From an uncultured Planktomarina sp. (GTDB taxonomy: Bacteria; Pseudomonadota; Alphaproteobacteria; Rhodobacterales; Rhodobacteraceae): 64,000 bases of DNA. Below, piece by piece: positions 47,816-57,830 of this stretch. Location: the NCBI GenBank assembly GCA_905182535.1, contig CAJJBZ010000002.1, forward strand, positions 113,180-177,179. The letters are read 5' to 3'. Both the position numbers and the translations under genes were made by a program. Within the stretch, counting starts at the first letter, position 1. The number at the start of each line of letters is the position of its first letter. Below the pieces are notes generated by a model that was given only the letters and a program-made list of their open reading frames with translations, had not been told where the DNA came from and did no database searches.

Positions 47816-49945
47816 TTAGCGCGTGAAGCTCTGTGCATTACCTGCATCAACATTGATGATGTTTCCAGTCGATTTTGCCGAGCTGTCTGAGGCCAGAAAA
47901 TAGATTGCCTCGGCAATATCTTCAGGAAAAACCGAACGCTTCAACATTGAACGGTCTCGATAGTGTGCTTCCAGATCATCGGTCGACAAATCATAGGCTG
48001 CTGCACGCTGTTCCTTCCACTCGCCAGTCCAAATTTTTGAACCACGCAAGACTGCGTCCGGATTAACCACATTAACACGGATCTGCGCACCGGCACCTTC
48101 CAGAGCCAGGCAACGAGCCAGATGAATTTCGGATGCTTTTGCCGTGCAATAAGCGGCGGCATTAGGGGATGCGGCCAGTCCGTTCTTGGAGGCGACAAAT
48201 ACAATACTACCACCAATGCCTTGGGTGCGGAAAACTTTGAAAGCTTCGCGTGACACCAGAAAATACCCGGTAGAGAGTACGTCCATGTTACGGTTCCACA
48301 TTTCCAGCGAGGTTTCCTCGATAGGGGCAGACGACGCCATGCCGGCGTTTGATATCAAAATATCTAGGCCGCCAAATTCTAACGTTACCCGATCCAGCCC
48401 AGCCAGCACCTGAGCTTCATCAGTCACGTCCATTTTCAACGGGCGCACAACATCGCTCCCAAACGCGCCTGCAAGTTCATCCTGCGCCTTGGCCAACGCT
48501 GCATCGTCAATATCTGCAAGCATTACACAAGCGCCTTCGCCTAGCAGTCTTGCCGCCGTCGCCAGCCCAATGCCACCGGCAGCGCCGGTCACGAAGGCCA
48601 CTTGACCAGCCAGCGACTTCGCCTGTGGCATCCGCTGCAATTTAGCTTCTTCCAGCAGCCAGTATTCGATATCGAATGCTTCCTGCTGTGGCAGACCTTG
48701 GTAGGTTGATACGGCGGACGCGCCGCGCATCACATTGATTGCATTTATATAAAATTCTGCTGATACCCGCGCCGTTGACTTGTTGTTTGCAAAAGAGATC
48801 ATCCCCACGCCTGGGATCAAATAGATCACTGCATTCGGATCACGCATCGCCGGGCTGTCATCATGCTTGCAGGCCTCGTAATAGGCCGCATAGCCTTTGC
48901 GATATTGCTCAACGCTGTCCGCCAACCCTGCGACTACGGCTACCACATCACTTTTAGTTGGATCAAAATCTACGATTAACGGGCGGATTTTGGTGCGCAA
49001 AAAGTGATCAGGGCAACTTGTGCCCAAGGCGGCTAGCAGTTCTAAATCCTTTGAGCAAACAAACTGCAACACTGCTTCGCTATCGTCAAAATGCCCGACC
49101 TTGTGAGTGTCGCGGGAAATCATTCCGCGAATATTCGACATTAACGCTGTTGCGATTTCACGCCGCCCATCTTCGTCCAGTGCCTCGACAACGGGCCCGC
49201 CAAATGCGGTCGAATTCGACGACTTTTCCTCAAGCCACTCAATCGCGGTGTTAATCGTATCAATTGTCGTAGCATAGCATTCCTCAGGGGTGTTGCCCCA
49301 GGTGAACAAGCCGTGGCTTTCCAGAATAAGGCCCTTGGCATCAGGATTTTCTTGGCAATATGTTTCCAGCCAAAGCCCTAGTTCGAAACCTGGCCGTTTC
49401 CATGGCAACCAGCCAATATCATCGCCGAAAATTTCCTGCGTCAGGGCTTTACTATCGCTTGAAGCCGCAATCGCGATAATCGCATCTGGATGCATGTGGT
49501 CCACGAATTTACGTGGCACATAAGCATGCAAAGGTGTATCTATTGACGCTGCGCGAGGGTTCAGATTGAAGGTGCAATGCGGCAAGTAACCGACCATCTC
49601 GTCTTCAAATTCTAATCCGCGATAGATCCCCTTCAGCGCCTCCAATTTCTCCATATATAGTGTTGAAAAACCGTCAAGCTTAATTGTTCCAACGTCGCCA
49701 CCAGATCCTTTGACCCACAACACTTCGACCTCATCACCGCTCAACGGGTCGTTCTGCAGGATCTTTGAGGAAGTGTTGCCGCCACCAAAATTGGTTACAC
49801 GCATATCTGAGCCCAAAAGATTCGACCGATAAACTAACCGCTCGTCTTCGGACATGTTAGTTGCTTTGGCGACATCCCACAAATTGGGCAGACGGGATGA
49901 ATTCGATCGATCAGTCATGAAGTGCTCCGGTTTTTCTATATTCAA
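47816..49945 (-). CDS. rhaD: bifunctional rhamnulose-1-phosphate aldolase / short-chain alcohol dehydrogenase
   Basis: 709 residues. The N-terminal class II aldolase-like domain (about 1-430) contains WVKGSGGDVGTI, HPDAIIAIAAS and LILESHGLFTWG, with its metal histidines. The C-terminal SDR domain (about 450-705) has VTGAAGGIGLATAARLLGEG, SNAGMA and YCTAKASEIH (YxxxK). This fusion, usual in alphaproteobacteria, splits rhamnulose-1-P into DHAP and L-lactaldehyde and oxidises the lactaldehyde. Complete, unlike its neighbours rhaI and rhaK. First gene of the minus-strand rha operon. Confidence 0.94.
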   Translation of the reverse strand: MNIEKPEHFMTDRSNSSRLPNLWDVAKATNMSEDERLVYRSNLLGSDMRVTNFGGGNTSSKILQNDPLSGDEVEVLWVKGSGGDVGTIKLDGFSTLYMEKLEALKGIYRGLEFEDEMVGYLPHCTFNLNPRAASIDTPLHAYVPRKFVDHMHPDAIIAIAASSDSKALTQEIFGDDIGWLPWKRPGFELGLWLETYCQENPDAKGLILESHGLFTWGNTPEECYATTIDTINTAIEWLEEKSSNSTAFGGPVVEALDEDGRREIATALMSNIRGMISRDTHKVGHFDDSEAVLQFVCSKDLELLAALGTSCPDHFLRTKIRPLIVDFDPTKSDVVAVVAGLADSVEQYRKGYAAYYEACKHDDSPAMRDPNAVIYLIPGVGMISFANNKSTARVSAEFYINAINVMRGASAVSTYQGLPQQEAFDIEYWLLEEAKLQRMPQAKSLAGQVAFVTGAAGGIGLATAARLLGEGACVMLADIDDAALAKAQDELAGAFGSDVVRPLKMDVTDEAQVLAGLDRVTLEFGGLDILISNAGMASSAPIEETSLEMWNRNMDVLSTGYFLVSREAFKVFRTQGIGGSIVFVASKNGLAASPNAAAYCTAKASEIHLARCLALEGAGAQIRVNVVNPDAVLRGSKIWTGEWKEQRAAAYDLSTDDLEAHYRDRSMLKRSVFPEDIAEAIYFLASDSSAKSTGNIINVDAGNAQSFTR

Positions 49946-49967
49946 ACTGACCTTGAGGACAGTGAAT

Positions 49968-50039
49968 TGTCAATCATATTCGATCAAAAACAGTCAAATA
50001 TTCATATTCCAATCGACGCATGATTGAAAATGATTGACA
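49968..50039. promoter_or_regulatory. inverted-repeat operator between the divergent rha operons
   Basis: TGTCAATCATATTCGATCA (49968-49986) and TGATTGAAAATGATTGACA (50021-50039) are near-perfect inverted copies, 53 bases centre to centre. They occupy the 160-base gap between rhaD and rhaS. The internal repeated TCAAT/ATTGA units suit a DeoR-type repressor, so RhaR is the likely ligand and DNA looping is possible. Confidence 0.65.
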
Positions 50040-50105
50040 TGGCGGCAAGTTGGTGAAAATCTTTTAAGAATGAAAACCACAAAAACTGGTAATGGGAGAG
50101 AAAAA

Positions 50106-51104
50106 ATGAATTTCTTAAAGACACTCACATCCGCCGCAATGGTATCCGCCATTGCGCTGATGGCTGTTCCGGCGAATGCCGCCGACACACGCATCGCGCT
50201 GGTGGTAAAATCGCTCGGCAATGGGTTCTTTGATGCCGCTGCAAAGGGTGCCGAAGAGGCTGCTGTCGAGATTGGTGGTATCGAAATCATCTATACCGGC
50301 CCGACATCTGCAACCGCTGAAGGCCAGATCGAAATTATCAACGCACTGATCGCTCAACAAGTGGACGCCATTGCTATTTCCGCCAATGATCCAGACGCTC
50401 TGGTTCCTGTGCTAAAGAAAGCGATGGATCGTGGTATCGCGGTTATCTCGTGGGATTCTGGCGTAGCTGCTGAAGGTCGCCAGATGCACCTGAACCCTTC
50501 TGACACAGCGCTGATCGGCGAAACAATTTTCAAGCTGGCGGCCGACTATCTACCAGACGGCGGCCAAGTGGCAATTTTGTCGGCTTCTTCAACGGCTGCG
50601 AACCAAAACTCTTGGATTGACGCTGGTAAAGAAGCACTGCCTACGATGTTCCCTAATATCGAACTGGTCGCAACCGTTTACGGTGATGATGACTCCGTTA
50701 AAAGCACAGATGAGGCCAAAGGCCTGATTGCAAGTTACCCGAACCTTAAGGCGATTATCGCACCAACGACTGTTGGTGTCGTAGCTGCAGCGCAGGTTGT
50801 GACCGACATGGGGTTGATTGGTAAGATCAACGTTACTGGTCTGGCACTGCCATCCGAGTTCAAACAGTTCATCGACAGTGGCGCATCGCAAGCTGTTGCC
50901 TTATGGAACCCAATCGATCTCGGATACTCGGCAGTTTATATTGCTAACGCTTTGGCTACCGGCGCTGCAACTGCAGAACCAGGTTCGACCATCTCGATCG
51001 GTCACGTCGGCGAAATCACACTGGATGATGCAACGTCCGCTGCGATGGCTGCACCGTTTACGTTTGACGCCTCCAACATCGAAGAATTCTCAAAAATCTA
51101 CTGA
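50106..51104 (+). CDS. rhaS: rhamnose ABC transporter periplasmic binding protein
   Basis: 332 residues from ATG 50106, which has GGGAGAG upstream and begins the signal peptide MNFLKTLTSAAMVSAIALMAVPANA. Earlier in-frame starts lack this. Family-1 (ribose/rhamnose-type) sugar-binding protein: TRIALVVKSLGNGFFDAAAKGAEEAA, AISANDPDALVPVLKKAMDRGI, VISWDSGV, and ALWNPIDLGYSAVYIA for the second lobe. Binds L-rhamnose in the periplasm. First gene of rhaSTPQU. Confidence 0.93.
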   Translation: MNFLKTLTSAAMVSAIALMAVPANAADTRIALVVKSLGNGFFDAAAKGAEEAAVEIGGIEIIYTGPTSATAEGQIEIINALIAQQVDAIAISANDPDALVPVLKKAMDRGIAVISWDSGVAAEGRQMHLNPSDTALIGETIFKLAADYLPDGGQVAILSASSTAANQNSWIDAGKEALPTMFPNIELVATVYGDDDSVKSTDEAKGLIASYPNLKAIIAPTTVGVVAAAQVVTDMGLIGKINVTGLALPSEFKQFIDSGASQAVALWNPIDLGYSAVYIANALATGAATAEPGSTISIGHVGEITLDDATSAAMAAPFTFDASNIEEFSKIY

Positions 51105-51115
51105 GACCTTCCAAT

Positions 51116-51156
51116 CCCATGGCGACGCACAGCGCGCGCCACGGGACTATTCTTTT
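51116..51156 (+). terminator. stem-loop after rhaS, probable partial terminator
   Basis: CCCATGGCG (51116-51124) pairs with CGCCACGGG (51137-51145), one mismatch, followed by a T-rich run (about 51149-51156). Lying between rhaS and rhaT, it probably lowers expression of the membrane genes relative to the binding protein, as in many sugar ABC operons. Confidence 0.55.
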
Positions 51157-51223
51157 CTAGATAAAATTCTGCTACCTTAGTCTGCATACTTAGCCGCCAC
51201 CATACATAGCAAAGACTTCGCGC

Positions 51224-52732
51224 ATGCCATGGCCCAAACTCACCCTCACCGGTATTTCCAAATCCTTCCCTGGCGTGAAGGCTCTTAACGAAGTGGGTCT
51301 CGAGCTTTATGCAGGAGAGGTCACTGCGCTAATCGGTGAAAACGGTGCCGGGAAATCCACTCTTGTGAAATCACTGACTGGTATCTATCAGCCAGAGGCA
51401 GGAGAGATCCGCATCGACGGCAACCCAGTCAGCATGCAAACTCCGCACCGTGCGTTTGAGCTGGGAATAGCTGCAATCCATCAGGAAACCGTTTTGTTCG
51501 ATGAATTGTCTGTCGCCGAAAACATTTACCTTGGCCACACACCGCGCACGTCATTCGGCCTAATCGACTGGCGAAAACTACGCAGCCAAGCGCGTCAGGT
51601 TCTTGACGAAATGGGTGCGGCTCATATTAGCGAAGATACCCAACTCAAAGAACTTGGTATCGCCAAAAAACACCTCGTCGCCGTAGCGCGCGCCATGTCT
51701 ATCGATTCGCATATCGTCATTATGGACGAGCCCACCGCCGCCCTGTCTCATAAAGAGATTGAGGACCTATTTACTCTGATCGAACACCTCAAATCAGAGG
51801 GTAAAGCGATACTTTTCATCTCGCACAAATTTGACGAGATTTACCGAATAGCCGACCGATATACGGTATTTCGTGACGGCGAAATGGTCGGCAAAGGTCT
51901 TATTAAAGACACCGACCAAAAAGAGATCGTGCAAATGATGGTTGGCCGTTCAGTCGATCAGATTTTTCCAAAAAACAATATCAAAATTGGTGCGCCGATC
52001 CTGCAAGTCGCCAACCTGTCTCATCCAACAGAATTTGACAATATCTCGTTCGACTTGCACCAGGGTGAAATTCTTGGGTTTTATGGTCTCGTTGGCGCAG
52101 GGCGCAGCGAAATCATGCAGGCTCTGTTTGGGATCACGCGCGCGAGCACTGGGAGTGTGATCCTTGATGGAAAACGACGCCAATTCCGCTCTCCCGCTGA
52201 CGCCATTAAAGCTGGGATCGTTTACGTGCCCGAAGAGCGTGGTAAGCAGGGTATCGTTGCTGACCTGCCTATCTACCAAAACGTCGGCCTACCTTCGCTG
52301 CATAAAACTTCGCGCAACGGCGTTTTGCAATTGGCCGAAGAATTCGCGTTGGCTCGCGAATTTACGGAGCGCCTTGATCTGCGCGCCTCCTCATTGTCGC
52401 AACCGACCGGTACCCTGTCCGGCGGCAATCAGCAAAAGGTTGTCGTTGCCAAATGGCTTGCCACGCAGCCGCGCGTGATCATCCTTGATGAACCGACCAA
52501 AGGTGTCGACATCGGCAGCAAAGCGGCTGTGCATGCTTTTATGGGCGATCTCGTCGCGCAGGGGCTCAGCGTCATCATGGTTTCGTCTGAAATCCCAGAG
52601 GTACTAGGTATGAGCGACCGCGTCGTGGTGATGCGTGAAGGGTTGATTGTTGACACAAAGGCCAATGACGGCACGCTCACGGCCGAACAATTGGTGATGA
52701 CTGCCGCCGGAATCTTCGGGGCCGCCGCATGA
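51224..52732 (+). CDS. rhaT: rhamnose ABC transporter ATP-binding protein
   Basis: 502 residues with two tandem ABC domains of the sugar (RbsA/MglA) type. Domain 1: GENGAGKSTLVKSL, HIVIMDEPTAALS. Domain 2 has a degenerate Walker A (GLVGAGRSEIMQAL), signature LSGGNQQKVVVAKWL and Walker B VIILDEPTKGVD. Provides energy for rhamnose import at the inner membrane. Its stop overlaps the rhaP start by four bases. The gene name follows rhizobial usage (not E. coli RhaT, a symporter). Confidence 0.93.
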   Translation: MPWPKLTLTGISKSFPGVKALNEVGLELYAGEVTALIGENGAGKSTLVKSLTGIYQPEAGEIRIDGNPVSMQTPHRAFELGIAAIHQETVLFDELSVAENIYLGHTPRTSFGLIDWRKLRSQARQVLDEMGAAHISEDTQLKELGIAKKHLVAVARAMSIDSHIVIMDEPTAALSHKEIEDLFTLIEHLKSEGKAILFISHKFDEIYRIADRYTVFRDGEMVGKGLIKDTDQKEIVQMMVGRSVDQIFPKNNIKIGAPILQVANLSHPTEFDNISFDLHQGEILGFYGLVGAGRSEIMQALFGITRASTGSVILDGKRRQFRSPADAIKAGIVYVPEERGKQGIVADLPIYQNVGLPSLHKTSRNGVLQLAEEFALAREFTERLDLRASSLSQPTGTLSGGNQQKVVVAKWLATQPRVIILDEPTKGVDIGSKAAVHAFMGDLVAQGLSVIMVSSEIPEVLGMSDRVVVMREGLIVDTKANDGTLTAEQLVMTAAGIFGAAA

Positions 52733-53709
52733 GAAAACTATTGAAAAACCGCGAATTTTGGTTGGCTCTTGCGCTTGCAGTATTGATTTTTGGTGTGACG
52801 TTGCGTGCGCCCGGCTTTGGGGCAACTTCCAATTTGCTCGATATATTCAATAACACTTCGATTCTGGTGATTCTGGCCTTAGGCCAGATGGTAGTTATCC
52901 TGACCCGCTCTATTGATCTGTCGATGGCCGCCACCCTTGCCTTGTCCGGCATGATTGTCGCGCTTCTGAATGCTGCATACCCTGGGATTCCCGTACCGAT
53001 CTTACTGGCCATCGCTGCGATAAGCGGCGCAATCCTCGGCGCTGTCAACGGCCTGCTGGTTTGGAAACTCAACATTCCATCGATTGTTGTCACACTGGGC
53101 ACACTTACCATTTACCGAGGTACAATTTTTCTGATTGCGGGTGGCCAATGGGTCAACGCTGACCAGCTTAGCCCGGCCTTTATTGCCGGCACTCGCCTGC
53201 CGATACTCGGGATACCGTTACTGTCATGGTTCGCAATCTTGATCGTGATAGTTTTCTTCATTATGTTGACCCGAACCACCATCGGTCGCGCGCTATATGC
53301 GATTGGCGTCAACCCCACAGCTTCTGTCTACGCCGGCATTGACGTAGGCAAAACCAAGTTTATTGCCTTCACCATCGCAGGAACCGTGTCCGGTTTGTGT
53401 GGTTACCTCTGGGTTTCGCGCTATGTCATCGGCTCGGTCGAAGTTGCCAAAGGTTACGAACTCTCGATTATCGCAGCCTGCGTCATCGGTGGTGTTTCTA
53501 TCGCTGGCGGCATCGGCACCGTCGGCAGCGCCCTGCTGGGCGCTTTGTTCCTCGGCGTGATCAACAGTGCCCTTCCAGTCATAAACATTTCACCGTTCTG
53601 GCAAATGGCCATATCCGGTGCGGCGATCATTCTGGCGGTGATTTTCAATTCGCGCACCAGCCGCCAAAAAGGTCGTATAATTCTTAAGTCGGCGAGGGAA
53701 GGCAAATGA
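52729..53709 (+). CDS. rhaP: rhamnose ABC transporter permease 1
   Basis: 326 residues of the RbsC-like family: MVVILTRSIDLSMAATLALSG, the segment GAVNGLLVWKLNIPSIVVTLGTLTIYRG, and AACVIGGVSIAGGIGTVGSALLGAL. About ten membrane segments. Overlaps rhaT and rhaQ by four bases each. Forms a heterodimeric channel with RhaQ. Confidence 0.92.
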   Translation: MRKLLKNREFWLALALAVLIFGVTLRAPGFGATSNLLDIFNNTSILVILALGQMVVILTRSIDLSMAATLALSGMIVALLNAAYPGIPVPILLAIAAISGAILGAVNGLLVWKLNIPSIVVTLGTLTIYRGTIFLIAGGQWVNADQLSPAFIAGTRLPILGIPLLSWFAILIVIVFFIMLTRTTIGRALYAIGVNPTASVYAGIDVGKTKFIAFTIAGTVSGLCGYLWVSRYVIGSVEVAKGYELSIIAACVIGGVSIAGGIGTVGSALLGALFLGVINSALPVINISPFWQMAISGAAIILAVIFNSRTSRQKGRIILKSAREGK

Positions 53710-54704
53710 TCGATACTCAGATCCGCCGGATCCCCGACCGCCTCGACAACTGGCTTCGGTCGGCGATCTTCTCATGGCAGTCTCTGCTGTTATTGGTTGC
53801 GATTGCAATCTTCGTCGCTAACTCTTTTGCCACACCGTATTTCCTGAACCCGTGGTCCATATCGGATTCGACTTTTAACTTCACCGAAAAAGCCCTGATA
53901 GCCTTGGCCATGGCCCTCGTTATCATCTCTGGCGAAATTGACCTTTCGGTCGCTGCGATAATCGCGTTTTGCTCAACGATGATGGGTTTTGCTCTGCAAT
54001 TTGGAGTTGGGACCCCTGGCCTTGTTGTCATCGGCATTACCACTGGCTTACTGTGTGGCGCCTTCAACGGCGTGCTGGTTTCCGGCCTGCGCCTGCCTTC
54101 CATCGTTGTTACAATCGGCACGATGAGCTTTTTTCGGGGCCTTTCCTTCATTGTCCTCGGCGATCAGGCTTTCAAAGGATATCCTTCGAGTTTTGCCTAT
54201 TTCGGCCAGGGCTATGTTTGGTGGGTGGTGTCATTCGAAGTCGTCCTGTTCCTGATCATGGCCGTCATCTTTTATTTCGTGCTGCACCGCACCACCTTTG
54301 GCCGTCAGATATTCGTTATTGGCAACAATCCTGTTACTGCAGAATTCTCCGGTGTCAGGGTACGCCGGGTCAAATTCCTACTGTTCTGCCTCACGGGTGT
54401 GATGTCAGGCCTCGCCGCCGTCTTGTTGACTTCTCGCCTCGGCTCTACCCGTCCTTCAATAGCAACAGGCTGGGAACTCGAAGTCATCACCATGGTCGTA
54501 CTTGGTGGTGTGAGCATCCTTGGCGGCGCGGGCAGTATTATTGGTGTCGTTTTGGCGGCTCTGATTATGGGCCTTGTAACGTTTGGGCTTGGCCTGTTGA
54601 ATGTGCCCGGCATTGTCATGTCCATCGTCATCGGTGCGCTTCTGATCGCGGTCATCGCCTTGCCGATCCTTGCGGGTCGCCTGCGCGCCAGAATGGAACT
54701 CTAA
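53706..54704 (+). CDS. rhaQ: rhamnose ABC transporter permease 2
   Basis: 332 residues, RbsC-like: [51 protein letters not shown] and [25 protein letters not shown]. It starts within the end of rhaP and its TAA shares one base with the rhaU ATG. Partner of RhaP in the inner membrane. Confidence 0.92.
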   Translation: MIDTQIRRIPDRLDNWLRSAIFSWQSLLLLVAIAIFVANSFATPYFLNPWSISDSTFNFTEKALIALAMALVIISGEIDLSVAAIIAFCSTMMGFALQFGVGTPGLVVIGITTGLLCGAFNGVLVSGLRLPSIVVTIGTMSFFRGLSFIVLGDQAFKGYPSSFAYFGQGYVWWVVSFEVVLFLIMAVIFYFVLHRTTFGRQIFVIGNNPVTAEFSGVRVRRVKFLLFCLTGVMSGLAAVLLTSRLGSTRPSIATGWELEVITMVVLGGVSILGGAGSIIGVVLAALIMGLVTFGLGLLNVPGIVMSIVIGALLIAVIALPILAGRLRARMEL

Positions 54705-55018
54705 TGAAAAAGTTTGCCTTCAAGATGCAGATCAATCCTGGCCAGAGGGACGAATACAAGCAACGTCACGATGAGATTTGGCCAAAACTTTTAGAGGCCC
54801 TCTCTGAGGCTGGTGTCAGTGATTATTCGATCCATCTTGATCCCGACACCAACATCTTATTCGCCACTATGTGGAGGCGCGAAGATCACGGTCTCGATGT
54901 GTTGTCACAGACAGATCTGATGCAGAAGTGGTGGGCTTATATGGCTGACATCATGCTAACGCATGACAGCAACGAACCTATCGTCACGCCACTGGAAACA
55001 CTGTTCCACATGCGCTGA
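54704..55018 (+). CDS. rhaU: L-rhamnose mutarotase
   Basis: 104 residues, the exact family length. It has [22 protein letters not shown] with the conserved His, [18 protein letters not shown], and [24 protein letters not shown] with the Trp-Trp and metal/sugar-site residues. Interconverts alpha- and beta-L-rhamnopyranose so that the isomerase has its preferred anomer. Last gene of rhaSTPQU; a vapE-like remnant starts within ten bases of its stop. Confidence 0.93.
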   Translation: MKKFAFKMQINPGQRDEYKQRHDEIWPKLLEALSEAGVSDYSIHLDPDTNILFATMWRREDHGLDVLSQTDLMQKWWAYMADIMLTHDSNEPIVTPLETLFHMR

Positions 55019-55025
55019 TAGTTCA

Positions 55026-55673
55026 AAATGGGGCGTTGAACTCGCTGAACTGGATTTTAAACGGAAGACCGAAGTTGAAACCATCAAAGCGTTCATTTCT
55101 CGAATCAGTGAGAACTATAGGCCAGCGTTTGGGCGTGAAGAGATTGAAGTAGCTCGAACATGCGTATTCATCGGTACAACCAATAGTGATAACTACCTTT
55201 CCGATGAAACCGGTAACCGTCGATTTCTTCCGGTCAAGACAACTTCGATAGACATAGATAATTTGGGTGAGCATCGAGACAGACTATGGGCTGCGGCTGC
55301 ACATGCCTATGACGCCAAAGAAAATTACTGGTTGGAGCCTAAGGCTGCCGAGATAGCGCAGGATCAGGCCCAACAGAGGTTGGAGCAAGACCCTTGGACA
55401 GAGATCATTGGACAAAAGATGGCAGCAGTTACAGAGGCCTCTATTCGGGACGCTTTCAACGCGTGTTTTCCAGCCGTCGACGAGCACAATATCTCTAAGG
55501 CTATGAATGGGCGCATGAGAACAAGCTTACTTTTAGCTGGATGGCTGAGAGACGGGAAGTTCAACTCGGGTGACCGTCGAAACCAAGTTAAGTTCACTAA
55601 CCCTTCGCCAACTGAGGAATGGCCTGAAGCTGATTATGGCTTCTGTCCTTCAAACGTAATTGGCATGTGCTGA
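55026..55673 (+). pseudogene. virulence-associated E (VapE)-like primase/helicase, 5'-truncated
   Basis: Open in frame from just after rhaU: KWGVELAELDFKRKTEVETIKAFISR, then FGREEIEVARTCVFIGTTNS and DETGNRRFLPVKT (the VapE/phage-P4-like AAA+ C-terminal signature), ending at 55673. About 215 residues remain. The Walker A/B half expected upstream is missing because the rhamnose operon ends there. VapE proteins belong to phages and islands. The homology starts four to eight bases after the rhaU stop, with no start codon or RBS of its own. Confidence 0.8.
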
Positions 55674-55981
55674 TTAGGGGTGGGCTGCAGGAACGCCATC
55701 TCTACTCACGTACTAATTTCAAGCTAAACCGTGCCGCACACAGATCAGGGATCGACGTACCTGTAAACTCAGGTTAATGCTATCAGGCTAAGAGGAACCT
55801 GACTCAGGTTGCGGCGCAATACAGCTGCTATTGCGACCGTTACTTAGACAGAAAGCTAGCTAACACAGCGACCAACCAGATAAGTAAATCTCCATCAACG
55901 GGTTTTGGTAAAGCGCGACTAAGCCTATAGCAGCGCAAGCTGCCAATATTAGTGACGCTGCAGTCATTGCGGAACCAAAAG
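55674..55981. repeat. intergenic region with a short copy of the 'HLYSRTNFK' repeat
   Basis: 308 bases. At about 55686-55740 the plus strand reads GLQERHLYSRTNFKLNRAA, the same peptide and DNA as the dispersed repeat, 13 bases after the vapE-like stop. The remainder has no supported gene. Confidence 0.6.
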
Positions 55982-57208
55982 TCATGCAGCGGGTTCCCTT
56001 TGTGCAATCGTACGCTCGGTAATAGGCCAATTTATACCCGCCGCAATCAGGCTGAGAACGATTGCAACACCCCAAGCGACGTCATAGCTATCCGTACGAT
56101 CATACAGCCAACCACCCATCCAAACGCCCACAAAAGACCCCAATTGATGCGCAAAGAAGACGATGCCACCTAGCATGGACAGATGTTTAACACCCCAGAT
56201 GGCGGCCACAGTGCCGTTCGTCAACGGAACGGTCGACAGCCAAAACAGGCCCATCAATGCGCCAAAAATGTAAGCTGTGGTGCTTGTCACCGGAAGCAGA
56301 ACAAAAGCTGAAATTACGACAGCACGGCCAAGATAGATCCACGACAGCAACATCGGCTTGCGGTGTCGTCCACCCCATAGCCCCGCGTAATACGTGCCCG
56401 CAATGTTCACTAAGCCAATCAAGGCAAGAACAGTCATCGCCACCCCACTGACAATGCCTTCATCTGCAAGGAAGGCCGGCAAGTGAACCGCTATAAAGAC
56501 GACCTGAAACCCACAGACAAAGAATCCCAAGGACAGGAGCCAGAAGTCGCGTGTTCCAAAAGCATCCCGTAAAGCCTGCGTAAAACTTACGTCTTCCCCG
56601 GTAGACAAAACTGGAGCCTGCGCTTTGCGTATCCCGAAGGCCAGTGGAAACATAGCAAGTGCTAGGAGTGAAAGAACAATGAGCGCTCCTTGCCATCCCA
56701 GTCCCGTCATCAGGCCCAAGCCGATTGGCAGCATGGCGAATTGACCAAATGAGGCAACAGACATCGTAACCCCCATGGCCAGAGAACGCTGCTGGGGTTC
56801 GACGAGACGGCTGATGGCGCCGAAGATGACTGGGAAGGTCGTACCCGAGAGTCCCAAGCCGATCAAAACACCAGCTCCAAGAGTGAATATTACCTCTCCG
56901 GCAACCTGCGACATGACCCACAGACCCAACCCATACAAAATTGCACCGCCAGCGATGACAGGTTTAGCCCCAAAACGATCCGATATCATCCCAGTAAATG
57001 GCTGACTCGCGCCCCATATCAAATTCTGTAGGGCTATCGCAAAGGCAAAGGTTTCACGCCCCCACTCCTGCCCTAATGTTACGGGTTGCAAAAAGAGACC
57101 AAATGTATGGCGAATACCCAAGGAGAAAAATAATATCAGTGATCCACAAACCAATGCAACAGCAGCACCATGCCATTTTCCAGACGTTAGATTATCCACG
57201 TCCATCAC
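55982..57208 (-). CDS. major facilitator superfamily transporter
   Basis: 408 residues with 12 membrane segments. The first is AAVALVCGSLILFFSLGIRHTFGLFLQPV, followed by FTGMISDRFGAKPVIAGGAILY (the MFS loop 2-3 motif). It resembles the monocarboxylate-type clade seen at 39624-40853, but the two differ clearly in sequence. Starts 17 bases inside the end of the MarR gene, so the two are coupled and the carrier's expression is probably controlled by that regulator. Confidence 0.9.
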   Translation of the reverse strand: MMDVDNLTSGKWHGAAVALVCGSLILFFSLGIRHTFGLFLQPVTLGQEWGRETFAFAIALQNLIWGASQPFTGMISDRFGAKPVIAGGAILYGLGLWVMSQVAGEVIFTLGAGVLIGLGLSGTTFPVIFGAISRLVEPQQRSLAMGVTMSVASFGQFAMLPIGLGLMTGLGWQGALIVLSLLALAMFPLAFGIRKAQAPVLSTGEDVSFTQALRDAFGTRDFWLLSLGFFVCGFQVVFIAVHLPAFLADEGIVSGVAMTVLALIGLVNIAGTYYAGLWGGRHRKPMLLSWIYLGRAVVISAFVLLPVTSTTAYIFGALMGLFWLSTVPLTNGTVAAIWGVKHLSMLGGIVFFAHQLGSFVGVWMGGWLYDRTDSYDVAWGVAIVLSLIAAGINWPITERTIAQREPAA

Positions 57209-57629
57209 CTACCTTTTTTGATGCAAATTCAGTTAATTGTTTCAAAGAAAACAATAACCTTTCAAGATCATTGCCAGTAACATTTTTCATGCGGCGCTGT
57301 GCGCTCTGCCAAAGGGGGCGAGCAGTCGCCAGAGCAGTCGCTCCCCGTTCTGTGAGTTCGACACACCGCGCTCGCTCATCCCGGGCCATGGGCATGCGTA
57401 CAAAGCCCTGCTTCTGCAGAACCCGAAGGTTTCGACCAAGAGTACTACGATCAAGTTCAATAATATGTGCGAGTTCTGTTATTGACGTTTTCGGGTGCTT
57501 GCAGATCAGCTTAAGGAGACGAAACATTGTTAATTTCAGCCTCGATGGGGCTAACATTTCGTCATAAAACGCAGTGCTGTCCCGAGCTGCCTGGCGAAGA
57601 CTATTACAAATGCAAGGATCACTTTTCAT
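57192..57629 (-). CDS. MarR-family transcriptional regulator
   Basis: 145 residues from ATG 57629 (MKSDPCICNSLRQAARDSTAFYDEML). A longer in-frame start at 57773 would run through the operator palindrome and has an unnatural N-terminus. Winged HTH: LKLTMFRLLKLICKHPKTSITELAHIIELDRSTLGRNLRVLQKQGFVRM, with the MarR wing ARDERARCVELTERG. Regulates the overlapping MFS gene and itself, probably sensing a phenolic or organic acid ligand. Confidence 0.9.
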   Translation of the reverse strand: MKSDPCICNSLRQAARDSTAFYDEMLAPSRLKLTMFRLLKLICKHPKTSITELAHIIELDRSTLGRNLRVLQKQGFVRMPMARDERARCVELTERGATALATARPLWQSAQRRMKNVTGNDLERLLFSLKQLTEFASKKVGDGRG

Positions 57630-57651
57630 ATTACGTGTATATACCCGTAAT
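57630..57651. promoter_or_regulatory. palindromic operator immediately upstream of the MarR gene
   Basis: ATTACG (57630-57635) and CGTAAT (57646-57651) form an inverted repeat around an AT-rich centre (TGTATATACC). It abuts the MarR start codon directly. Size and position are typical of MarR autoregulatory sites. Confidence 0.6.
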
Positions 57652-57830
57652 AAATACCCAGCAAGTTCCAAAATGATTACGCTTGAAAAGAGATAAAAGT
57701 GTAGGGGCTGGCTGCCCGTTTTATAACCCCGCTTAATTGGTTGATAAATAGGCATAGGGTACCTTGGCGCCAAAAGTTGGTTTTTGGTTCAGTAGATAAA
57801 CGCTGAATGTAGCAGCGTCTAAAATGTGGT

